Assembly: GCA_934693215.1 (NCBI GenBank) | Contig: CAKUVB010000004.1 | Span: forward strand, 1-24,201 | Length of the DNA stretch: 24,201 bases | DNA from: an uncultured Candidatus Melainabacteria bacterium | GTDB taxonomy: Bacteria; Cyanobacteriota; Vampirovibrionia; Gastranaerophilales; Gastranaerophilaceae | Direction: 5' to 3' | Shown here: positions 8,261-15,303 of the stretch, piece by piece | Layout of the letters: each line of letters opens with the position of its first letter | Position numbering within the stretch: position 1 is the first letter of the stretch | Notes under the pieces: generated by a model | Told to the model about the DNA's origin: nothing | Database searches by the model: none | What the model saw: the letters and a program-made list of their open reading frames with translations, nothing else | Translations under genes and position numbers: made by a program

Positions 8261-9607
8261 ATGGCAATTAATAAAGTTGAGTATATCAAAGATAGTAGTA
8301 CTTCGGGTTTTGCAATTGCGGGTGACCAAAAAGTTATCAATAAGCAAAATGCACAAACTATTGAAAAAGATGTTGAAGAAAAGAATACTCAAGATTTAAC
8401 AGGTGGTCAAAAGAGATATCTCAACAATGCTTTAGAGGGTTCTGATAATACAAATTATGAGAATGCTGGTGGTGATGAAACTGCTTTAGATAATGAAACA
8501 ACTGATAATACCTCTCCAAAGTATTCAAATACTGGCCCTGGAGCAAAAGAAGGACTTACTACAATGGGTTCTTTGGGTGCCGCCGGTGCAGCTGCTGGTA
8601 TGAGTGGAATGGCATTTGCATTTGCTCAACAACAAGGTATTAGTATCGCTCAAGTTGCTATGAATGCTTGGGCAGCTCCGATTATAGGCGGTATAGATTT
8701 AGCTTTGGCTGCCGGTGCAACTGTCGGTGTTACGATGTTTGATTCTAGTTATAGTGAAAGATTATCTGAAGCAAGTGCAGCAAGTGAATATATAAGTACT
8801 ATTGATGAATATATTCAAAACATGGATATTGATATACAATCTTTCATTGATAAAATAGACGAGGGTGCAGAAACTCCTGATGTACCTAAAGAACCTGAAG
8901 CTGATAATAATGAAAAGCTTGTAACTTTACAAGCTGAACTAGACGAGGCAATAGCTAATGGTGATGAAGAAAAAGCTAATGAATTAAGAGCTCAGATAGA
9001 AGAAATTAAAAATGGAGAAGGTGCAAAAGTCCCAGCGAAAAACGAAGAACAAATTGCTGCGGAGGTTGTAGCTCGAAATAGTGAAGCTCATGATATAGAT
9101 GGTTACACAACAGATGTTGCATCATTTTTGAGCGAAGGCAATATATATGGTAAATTTGGAGTGATTAATGCTACAGCATTAGCTGTATGTACTGCAGGGT
9201 CAACGTTCTTGTCTGTTTTGGCTTGGCGAGGGGCTAATTTGTTTAATACCCCATTAGCAATTGCTGGTGCTGCAATGTGTATTGCTGCAAGTGCAACGTT
9301 TGCGGCAGCTACAGGACTTATGACTGCCAAAACAGTCAATGAATATAAATGTGGAGCAAGTGGTAATAATTTAACTAATAAATTAAGTGAATTAGGTTCT
9401 AAATTCGGAGATCACGATAAAATTGCTCAAAAGTTAGTGACAAAAGAAACATCTGAACCAGAACCTCCTGTAGAAGAATCTCCTGTAGAAGAATCTCCTA
9501 TACCTGTTGATGGTGAAGGTGTAAAACCTTCAGAAGGAAGTAACGGTAATCCTACCTCATCTCCGGTAGGAGGAAGTCCTCAAAGTGGAACTCCAACAAC
9601 GGTATAA
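8261..9607 (+). CDS. Hypothetical membrane protein with two hydrophobic hairpins and a Pro/Glu-rich tail
   Basis: I do not recognise this 448-aa protein. Residues 1-100 are polar and rich in Asn, Asp and Thr, with no signal peptide. Two pairs of Ala/Gly-rich hydrophobic segments follow, at about 103-122 plus 137-160 and about 300-321 plus 331-356. Between them lies a charged region with a likely coiled coil (NEKLVTLQAELDEAIANG, about 217-250). The tail (about 397-448) is rich in Pro, Glu, Ser and Gly and contains PVEESPVEESP, encoded by a 15-bp direct repeat (9467-9481 and 9482-9496). The two hydrophobic hairpins resemble bilobed membrane-inserting proteins in general layout only. It has its own promoter and AAGGTGA ribosome-binding site. 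It ends 4 bp from the stop of the convergent phosphatase gene, with no space for a terminator between them. Confidence 0.7.
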   Translation: MAINKVEYIKDSSTSGFAIAGDQKVINKQNAQTIEKDVEEKNTQDLTGGQKRYLNNALEGSDNTNYENAGGDETALDNETTDNTSPKYSNTGPGAKEGLTTMGSLGAAGAAAGMSGMAFAFAQQQGISIAQVAMNAWAAPIIGGIDLALAAGATVGVTMFDSSYSERLSEASAASEYISTIDEYIQNMDIDIQSFIDKIDEGAETPDVPKEPEADNNEKLVTLQAELDEAIANGDEEKANELRAQIEEIKNGEGAKVPAKNEEQIAAEVVARNSEAHDIDGYTTDVASFLSEGNIYGKFGVINATALAVCTAGSTFLSVLAWRGANLFNTPLAIAGAAMCIAASATFAAATGLMTAKTVNEYKCGASGNNLTNKLSELGSKFGDHDKIAQKLVTKETSEPEPPVEESPVEESPIPVDGEGVKPSEGSNGNPTSSPVGGSPQSGTPTTV

Positions 9608-9611
9608 TAAC

Positions 9612-10091
9612 CTATTTCCAACCTTTATATAAATATTCTTTTATCCAATTAATCATATTTGGAAAATATATATTGTCGTGTCCCATTTTTATCATTTCAC
9701 GTTCGTTTTCTTGCATTTCACCGATACCATGTTTTTGTTTATATATCCACGAATACATTCCTGTTCTATCAGCACCATGATGGCAGTGAATATGTACTTT
9801 ACCACCCCTTTGTCTAATACCTTCCACTAAATCCAAGAATTCTCCAACTTTACGTTCACTTGGGTGTCGAGGGTCTGTAGGGATATTATGATAGTGCATA
9901 CCAGCTTTTTCAACAATATCTCGTTCATTAAAAAGTTTTTTATCACCACTATGGCAAAAATTGATAACGTCAGTTACATCATGTTTTTTTAACCATTTAA
10001 TATTAGATTTTTTTGGTTGAGCAGAACGTGATACTAGACTATCAATTTGTTTAAAATTATGGGGTTTTTTGGCAAATGTAATTCCGAACAT
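9612..10091 (-). CDS. Cysteine-dependent tyrosine/dual-specificity protein phosphatase
   Basis: The 159-aa protein has the PTP-superfamily catalytic P-loop HCHHGADRTG (102-111), an HCX5R motif with nucleophile C103 and phosphate-binding R109. D73 in IPTDPRHP is a plausible general acid at the right distance upstream. VSRSAQP near residue 20 matches the YRSAQP-type entry motif of small atypical dual-specificity phosphatases. The length fits a single catalytic domain with no membrane segment, so it is cytoplasmic. It would hydrolyse phosphoesters on proteins or possibly on inositol phosphates or other small molecules; the substrate is unknown. AAGGAG lies 6 bases upstream of the ATG. The gene is alone on its strand and converges on the 448-aa membrane protein gene. 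Confidence 0.85.
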   Translation of the reverse strand: MFGITFAKKPHNFKQIDSLVSRSAQPKKSNIKWLKKHDVTDVINFCHSGDKKLFNERDIVEKAGMHYHNIPTDPRHPSERKVGEFLDLVEGIRQRGGKVHIHCHHGADRTGMYSWIYKQKHGIGEMQENEREMIKMGHDNIYFPNMINWIKEYLYKGWK

Positions 10092-10214
10092 TTTTATCTC
10101 CTTTTGTATGATATAAAACGTGTAATAATATTTTTTGCTAGTTAAATGTTATTTGATTGTGATACTCAAAATTTCAGAATATAGTACATATAGCCCATAT
10201 TTTTGATAGTATTA

Positions 10215-10243
10215 TTAAGTTTTGTAAATTAATGACGTATAAT
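10215..10243 (+). promoter_or_regulatory. Candidate promoter of the 81-aa protein gene
   Basis: A perfect TATAAT (10238-10243) is preceded at 17 bases by a weak TTAAGT (10215-10220). It would give a leader of about 60 bases. An alternative is TTGACT, starting nearby at 10247, with a poor -10. The rest of the 218-bp gap between the divergent phosphatase and this gene shows nothing else. Confidence 0.33.
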
Positions 10244-10309
10244 ATTTTGACTTGGTAAAAATAATCATTAAATAAAAATTGAAAGGTTTGTATAAAAGAG
10301 GTTTGATGT

Positions 10310-10555
10310 ATGGCAGGAATTGTAAATATGATAGCTAACATGTTGGTACCAGCAAAGACAGCAGTAGCAGCACCGGTAAGAACAAGTATAAAAACAGAAG
10401 CAATGAATCCTTATGCTAATCCATTTGTATCAGTAAAAGGTTCTAATCCTTTTGCAAATTATGCAAAAAATAAACCTGTAGCTGGTGGTTATTTTGCAGG
10501 ATACTACAATAATAAACCAAATATTGTTGGTCAAAGATTGTTTGTAGAAGTTTAA
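10310..10555 (+). CDS. Small hypothetical protein with NPF/NPY repeats
   Basis: I do not recognise a family for this 81-aa protein. It starts with an amphipathic or weakly hydrophobic stretch (residues 3-21, Ala/Val/Met-rich). Two related motifs follow, NPYANPF (33-39) and NPFANYA (46-52). A Gly/Tyr/Asn-rich segment (59-69) and LFVEV at the end complete it. There are no cysteines. An AGAGG ribosome-binding site precedes the ATG and a strong rho-independent terminator closes the unit, so this is a real monocistronic gene. The N-terminal segment is too weak to call a signal peptide with confidence. Confidence 0.65.
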   Translation: MAGIVNMIANMLVPAKTAVAAPVRTSIKTEAMNPYANPFVSVKGSNPFANYAKNKPVAGGYFAGYYNNKPNIVGQRLFVEV

Positions 10556-10618
10556 CTAACACTATTTATTAATCTCTCTAAAAGGTGTCGTGTGTTTAGT
10601 GAATTAAGTCAAATGAAT

Positions 10619-10650
10619 ATGAGTCTTTCCGTTTTAGAAAGACTCATTTT
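10619..10650 (+). terminator. Rho-independent terminator of the 81-aa protein gene
   Basis: An 11-bp perfect stem, ATGAGTCTTTC (10619-10629) with GAAAGACTCAT (10637-10647), closes a 7-base loop. A short T-rich tail follows on the plus strand. On the minus strand no T-tract follows, so it does not obviously serve the glycosyltransferase operon that ends at 10677. Confidence 0.85.
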
Positions 10651-10676
10651 AATATCGTAAACCTATTTAAAATTTA

Positions 10677-12572
10677 TTATTTATCAATTAATAATTTTAA
10701 AGCTTCAAAAATTTCTTCTGCGTTTGGAGTTCCTGAAAGTACAATTGTTTTGTATAAATCAGGATTTGGTGCCCACATTTCTTTTGCGTGTGAATAAAAT
10801 ACTGCAATTGTTGGAATATTAAGGGCATTACCAAAGTGCATAGTTCCTGTATCTACAGATATTAAGGCGGAACAACGTTTTAAAACGTTTGCTAATTGAA
10901 CAAAGTCAGTTTTATCAACTAAATCTATTACATCATCAGCTCCCAGGTGTTCAATATCTCTTGCAAAACTTCTTGCAACTTCTCCTGCTCCTAATATTAT
11001 AGGAGTTTTACCAATAGTTTTTAGTTTATTGATTAATTTAACTGCAATTTCAGGAGGCATATCTTTTGGTTTAAATTTGCTTGTCGCAGTTATTGCAACA
11101 TATTCTTTGTTTTTAGGTAAAAAATCAGTTTCAACATAAGGAGGTTCATAAACAATCGGTAAATCTAATATAGCTTTTCCTGTTAAGGATTCGATTAAAC
11201 CTGTTGAAATATCTTTTTTGTGTATATAAGTGTTGCGTTTATATTCTTCTTTGGTAGACATAATCTCTGTAAATTTGTTGTGAGGTTCTGTCATAATATG
11301 TTCAGCACCCAGTAATCTTGATAGAATTAGGTTTCTATCGTTTGAATAGATAACAAAAGATGCAAAGATTTTTTTGTATGGGAAATTTTTTACAAAATTT
11401 AAAACCCCTAGAAGATTGTTATTATGTTTTTTGTCAAAAGTAACAACATCATCTACTCCTTTTTGATACTTTGCAACATCTACAAATTGAGGTTGAACAA
11501 CGTACACAACTTTTGAATTTGGATAAAAATGTTTAATATTTTGTACTAGTCCATTATTTAATAAAATATCACCAATAAATGCGGTATTAAAAATTACAAA
11601 TACTTTTTCCGCACATTCTTTTCTAAATTTTAGTTTGAATCCTAAAAGAGTTAAGACTTTCCATTTATCTTTGCCTCTATATTCGTTTTTTATATTGAAT
11701 ATTAAAGATAAAGGTTTAATTTTTTTCTTACAATCTTTGGAATTTTTAAATTTTTGAGTTTCTTCAAGATAAACATCTGTCAATCTTGCGTAATACCACC
11801 ATTTTTCAGCCATTGAATTTTTGCAACCTTTAACATTTGGTTTTGGACCAGTAAGATGAACAATAAGAGGTGATTCTTTAGCTATTTCATAATTTATTAA
11901 ATCTTCTCCTTCGTATTCGTTATAATTATTTCTCCACCATGTATCCATAAAATTATATTTTTGTGGAAGATTGATTTTTTTAGTATCAATAACTTTGTTT
12001 AATGTGTCTTGGTCGCAGAATTTTATTATTTTTTTGTTTGCAAGAGAATATTCTTTTATTTTTTCAAAAACATTATCTTTTCTAAACTGTTCACAATTCA
12101 TAAGTAACACTCCAGAGTTGAAATATGAATCACTTTTCATATCCAATCTCTTAAGATGCTTTTTTACGTCCCACACATCTTTTACTGCTGCAACGTAGTT
12201 GTTACCCATTTCCATTGTAAATAATTCTTTTATATCACCATTAACCATCGTGTCACAATCAAGATATAAAACTCTGTCTAAATCGGGGCATAAATCAGGG
12301 ATTTGAATTCTAAACCAAGCTTGAACAGTAACCCATTTTGACATCGGTAAATCTTTGAAAACTTCTTCGTTCATTTTGATATATCTAATAGAACAATTAA
12401 ATTTATTTTCAAAGTTTTTTAATTTTTCCCAACTTGCATCAGAAAGTTTTGAATAAAGAATAATAAATTCAATTTGAGAATCAATATTGTTTTGCAATGC
12501 ACTGAACATAGATACAATTGTCATGTTCATATAACGGTCATCAGGTGCGAACGCAATGTTTAGTTTAGTCAT
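10677..12572 (-). CDS. Two-domain glycosyltransferase: GT8 fused to GT9 (heptosyltransferase-like)
   Basis: The 631-aa protein joins two glycosyltransferase folds. Residues about 3-270 are a GT8 (LgtC-like, GT-A fold) domain. It has the metal-binding DxD as LYLDCDTMV (Asp 105 and 107), YFNSGVLLMN, CDQDTLN and the late HLTGPKP motif. After a linker, about 323-631 form a GT9 (GT-B fold) domain of the ADP-heptose:LPS heptosyltransferase type. It begins VIFNTAFIGDILLNNGL and carries VDTGTMHFGNALNIPTIAVF (about 573-592). The product probably adds two sugars to a surface glycan, but donors are unknown. I chose the ATG at 12572 over a TTG five codons upstream because GAAGGG lies 7 bases before the ATG. 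The ATG overlaps the stop of the upstream gene by 8 bp, so translation is likely coupled. It is the last gene of a three-gene glycosyltransferase operon. Confidence 0.88.
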   Translation of the reverse strand: MTKLNIAFAPDDRYMNMTIVSMFSALQNNIDSQIEFIILYSKLSDASWEKLKNFENKFNCSIRYIKMNEEVFKDLPMSKWVTVQAWFRIQIPDLCPDLDRVLYLDCDTMVNGDIKELFTMEMGNNYVAAVKDVWDVKKHLKRLDMKSDSYFNSGVLLMNCEQFRKDNVFEKIKEYSLANKKIIKFCDQDTLNKVIDTKKINLPQKYNFMDTWWRNNYNEYEGEDLINYEIAKESPLIVHLTGPKPNVKGCKNSMAEKWWYYARLTDVYLEETQKFKNSKDCKKKIKPLSLIFNIKNEYRGKDKWKVLTLLGFKLKFRKECAEKVFVIFNTAFIGDILLNNGLVQNIKHFYPNSKVVYVVQPQFVDVAKYQKGVDDVVTFDKKHNNNLLGVLNFVKNFPYKKIFASFVIYSNDRNLILSRLLGAEHIMTEPHNKFTEIMSTKEEYKRNTYIHKKDISTGLIESLTGKAILDLPIVYEPPYVETDFLPKNKEYVAITATSKFKPKDMPPEIAVKLINKLKTIGKTPIILGAGEVARSFARDIEHLGADDVIDLVDKTDFVQLANVLKRCSALISVDTGTMHFGNALNIPTIAVFYSHAKEMWAPNPDLYKTIVLSGTPNAEEIFEALKLLIDK

Positions 12573-13473
12573 ATATTTTCCCTTCAATTATAGCCTCATA
12601 TAATGAACCTTCAAGATTTATATTTTTTTGTTTTGTCATAACTTTTGGTTTATACGTCAATTTATGTATCGGTGTCATTAGTTTAAGTTGTTCAAATCTT
12701 TCTTTACTATATGGTTTTACAAGTTCTGATTGCATTTGTTGTACAGGTATAAAACTAAAGAATGGTACTTTTTCCCACAAATCCTTGTTTCTTAGAGCAA
12801 TCATTGTAAAAGCATGTAAAAAAGAAAAATAATTTACTAAGAAATTGTTTTCTTTCCAATATTTTTCAAAGAAATTTTGACATTGGCAAAGGATTTTATT
12901 ATTTGGTTTTGCAGATATAAAATAACTTGCCATATTCAATCCGTCTAAATCTGATTTTTCATCAGCTTTAAAAACAAATAAATCTGCGTTTGTTATATAC
13001 TGAGGTAATGGTGCAGTTAATAAAACAGTTGCATCTATCCAGCATCCCCCATGCTCAACTAATAAATAGGTTCTTAATATGTCAGAAAATTGTGCAAGTT
13101 TTATTATACCTTTTTCTTTTAATTTATAAATAAATTCAGGTATGTTTACATATTCTCTGACGTTTTTAGGCGAAATAATAACTCTTTCAATATTAGGATT
13201 GTATTTTACAACACTATCCAAACATGCCTGTACAATTTCAGGTGCGTTTTCCAACCCTTGTTCCCAATATTGCCAAATTCTATAAGGCTCGTTAATTTCT
13301 TTGGTTTCAAAGGATTTCTTTACTGCATAATCAATATATTTATGCAAATAAAACTTTGCAAAATCACCTTTTAAGATTCGTCTGATTCTGCGGTTAAAAA
13401 CAAAGATTTCTAAACAGATTTTTACGATTGAATTTATTATTTGCCAAAATAAAGATTTTATAAATTTAAACAC
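12565..13473 (-). CDS. Capsular polysaccharide synthesis-type glycosyltransferase (Caps_synth, GT32-like)
   Basis: The 302-aa protein matches the Caps_synth family of small nucleotide-sugar transferases. Key stretches are RIWQYWEQGLENAPEIVQAC (65-84), SPKNVREYV, and the core FSDILRTYLLVEHGGCWIDA (129-148). In this core the acidic residues correspond to the DxD-like donor and metal site of GT32-type enzymes. Residues 1-35 are hydrophobic to basic and may associate with the membrane; there is no cleavable signal. The start is a GTG one base after the stop of the preceding gene, with GAGGAAG further upstream than is ideal. The 3' end overlaps the next gene by 8 bp. Position and spacing put it second in the glycosyltransferase operon, probably building a capsular or LPS side chain. 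The donor sugar cannot be inferred. Confidence 0.82.
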   Translation of the reverse strand: MFKFIKSLFWQIINSIVKICLEIFVFNRRIRRILKGDFAKFYLHKYIDYAVKKSFETKEINEPYRIWQYWEQGLENAPEIVQACLDSVVKYNPNIERVIISPKNVREYVNIPEFIYKLKEKGIIKLAQFSDILRTYLLVEHGGCWIDATVLLTAPLPQYITNADLFVFKADEKSDLDGLNMASYFISAKPNNKILCQCQNFFEKYWKENNFLVNYFSFLHAFTMIALRNKDLWEKVPFFSFIPVQQMQSELVKPYSKERFEQLKLMTPIHKLTYKPKVMTKQKNINLEGSLYEAIIEGKIYD

Positions 13474-13474
13474 T

Positions 13475-14389
13475 TTAAATACTTTCTTCCTCTAAAATAC
13501 ACATAAATTTTGGATACAATTCAGAAAGCTTATCTATCGCATCTAAAACAGAACCACCTTCGTTTGTAGCTTTATTAATCTTGCAAAGTCCAACTTGTTG
13601 AGTATTTTCTACATAATTAACAGATTCTTCGTATCCTTTTACGGAACGAATTTTTGTATGGTTCAAAACAGCCATTACCCAGAACCAAATATCGTCATGG
13701 GTAGGTACTAGAGTTGTGAATTTTTTTCTATCTAAAACCTCACCAAACAAAGAATTGGGAGGATACAAAACTGCACCATAACCTATTTGTCTATAAAAAT
13801 AAGATGCACCTTCAAACTTTGTAAAATACAATTTTCGCATAGAAATATCTTCTATTTTATTTTTGTTTAATATAATTTGTCCACAGCGATGAGCATGAAT
13901 ATCTTTTGGAAATTTTACATACGAATTATAAAGTGTTTCTACTGTATCTTCAGCATAATACAAATCATCGTCTACAGTAATAATAATATCGTTTGGATAT
14001 TCTTCAAGAGCAGGGATAAGTTTTTTGTAAGAACGTAAATCCTCGCACCATTTGATTGTCAAACCGTATTGTTGAAGTTTTGTAAGTCGTTCAGGCAATT
14101 CTTTGTTTGGAAATTGTGATTCTGCTAACCATAAAATAACTTCATCAGGTTTTAAAGTTTGTGTCAAAAGTGTTGATATAGTTTTATCAACAGTGTTGAT
14201 ACGTCCGGGAAATGTCGTAAGAGATACAATAACTTTTGTTTCACGTTTGTTTGTTGTAACTCCAATATCTTTTACTGTGGGACATTCAAAATGAGATTTA
14301 TGTTTAATCTTTATTTGAACACCACACAACATAAAAATAATGTGGTCATCTATTTTTCTAACAGAACATAATTTATTCAAAAAGCTCAT
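13475..14389 (-). CDS. GT-A-fold glycosyltransferase (GT2-like), first gene of the surface-glycan operon
   Basis: The 304-aa protein has a GT-A nucleotide-sugar-binding core. It opens with VIVSLTTFPGRINTVDKTIS (53-72), continues with QTLKPDEVILWLAESQFP, and reaches the metal-binding acidic triplet in DIIITVDDDLYYAED (Asp 140-142). HDDIWFWVMA (231-240) is a second acidic segment, where the catalytic base often lies. It resembles GT2-type enzymes found in capsule and LPS clusters. The first 45 residues include a short hydrophobic stretch (IIFMLCGVQIKIK) also typical of such proteins. There is no signal peptide, so it is cytoplasmic or peripheral at the inner face of the membrane. GAGGAG lies 7 bases before the ATG, and a TATAAT box lies about 20 bases upstream. 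The next gene starts one base after its stop. Confidence 0.8.
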   Translation of the reverse strand: MSFLNKLCSVRKIDDHIIFMLCGVQIKIKHKSHFECPTVKDIGVTTNKRETKVIVSLTTFPGRINTVDKTISTLLTQTLKPDEVILWLAESQFPNKELPERLTKLQQYGLTIKWCEDLRSYKKLIPALEEYPNDIIITVDDDLYYAEDTVETLYNSYVKFPKDIHAHRCGQIILNKNKIEDISMRKLYFTKFEGASYFYRQIGYGAVLYPPNSLFGEVLDRKKFTTLVPTHDDIWFWVMAVLNHTKIRSVKGYEESVNYVENTQQVGLCKINKATNEGGSVLDAIDKLSELYPKFMCILEEESI

Positions 14390-14411
14390 ACAATACTCCT
14401 CTACAGGTTTT

Positions 14412-14440
14412 ATTATAACCTAATTTAACTATATGTTGAA
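14412..14440 (-). promoter_or_regulatory. Candidate promoter of the glycosyltransferase operon
   Basis: On the minus strand a perfect TATAAT (14417-14412) has a weak -35, TTCAAC (14440-14435), at a 17-base spacing. It lies in the 58-bp gap after tcdA, which has no terminator hairpin, so some read-through from tcdA is also possible. Confidence 0.42.
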
Positions 14441-14447
14441 TATTTAT

Positions 14448-15182
14448 TTACTTTTTGTAACCTATTAAATCTTTTATAACTTCGCCAGCTATGATTAATC
14501 CTGCAACAGAAGGTACAAAAGCATTACTGCCGGGCACTCGATGTTTTACAATATTTTCTTCTTGTTTGCACAGTGTTTCAATATCTTTGAATGGTGGTAA
14601 AGGGGGTTCTTTGGAATAAACAACTTTTAGTTTTTTTATTTTTCTTTTTTTTAATTCTTGACGCATAACTCTTGCAAGCGGGCATACAGAAGTTTTGTAA
14701 ATATCAGTAACTTCAAATTTTGTTGGGTCCATTTTGTTTCCTGCACCCATAGCACTGATAATAGGTATCCCAAGTTTGTTTGTGATTTCAACCATAGCCA
14801 ACTTGCCAACAACAGTATCTATAGCATCTACAACATAATCATATTTTGAAAAATCAAATTTATCAGCATTATCAGGTGTAAAAAACATATTGTATTTAGT
14901 TACTTTAGCTTTTGGATTAATCTCCAAAATTCTTTCTTCTGCGACATCAGTTTTATATTTGCCTACAGTTTTGGTAGTCGCAAGTATTTGACGATTGATA
15001 TTTGTTATACAAATTTTGTCATCATCAATTACATCTATAGCACCAACTCCACTGCGAGCAAGAGCTTCTACTGTATAGCCACCGACCCCACCGACACCAA
15101 ATACTGCAACTCTTGAGTTTTGAAGTTTTTCTAGAGCTTGTTCTCCTATCATTAATACTGTTCTTGAAAATTGATTTAGCAA
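14448..15182 (-). CDS. tcdA: tRNA threonylcarbamoyladenosine dehydratase TcdA (CsdL)
   Basis: TcdA is an E1-like (ThiF/MoeB superfamily) enzyme. It uses ATP to cyclise t6A37 to ct6A37 in tRNAs that read ANN codons. The nucleotide-binding loop is VAVFGVGGVGGYTVEAL (about 25-41). Other family stretches are DVIDDDKICITNINRQ, the DAIDTV segment, ISAMGAGNKMDP (about 142-152), and PGSNAFVPSVAGLIIAGEVI near the C-terminus. The 244-aa length suits TcdA rather than MoeB or ThiF. The start is a TTG at 15182, because AAGGAG lies 6 bases before it and the product then begins MLNQFSRTVLMIGEQAL, as expected for the family. The ATG 30 bases upstream lies ahead of that ribosome-binding site. It lies between the glycosyltransferase operon and a divergent zinc-ribbon protein; no functional link is evident. 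Confidence 0.93.
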   Translation of the reverse strand: MLNQFSRTVLMIGEQALEKLQNSRVAVFGVGGVGGYTVEALARSGVGAIDVIDDDKICITNINRQILATTKTVGKYKTDVAEERILEINPKAKVTKYNMFFTPDNADKFDFSKYDYVVDAIDTVVGKLAMVEITNKLGIPIISAMGAGNKMDPTKFEVTDIYKTSVCPLARVMRQELKKRKIKKLKVVYSKEPPLPPFKDIETLCKQEENIVKHRVPGSNAFVPSVAGLIIAGEVIKDLIGYKK

Positions 15183-15240
15183 AATAATCTCCTTTTGAAG
15201 AAATATTAACATAACAATGCAAAATATTCTAAAAATTATA

Positions 15241-15268
15241 TTTTCAAAAACTCTTTTAGTTGTATAAT
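15241..15268 (+). promoter_or_regulatory. Candidate promoter of the zinc-ribbon protein gene
   Basis: TTTTCA (15241-15246) and a perfect TATAAT (15263-15268) are 16 bases apart. The predicted start is near 15275, giving a leader of about 28 bases with AGGAG 8 bases before the ATG. Confidence 0.42.
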
Positions 15269-15303
15269 AACTTTGACATTATTAATATATAGGAGTCAAA
15301 ATT

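Noticed and set aside
15025..15222. 65-codon minus-strand frame overlapping the start of tcdA
   Set aside because: It is a shifted frame of tcdA with Ser/Trp/Arg-rich, protein-unlike composition.
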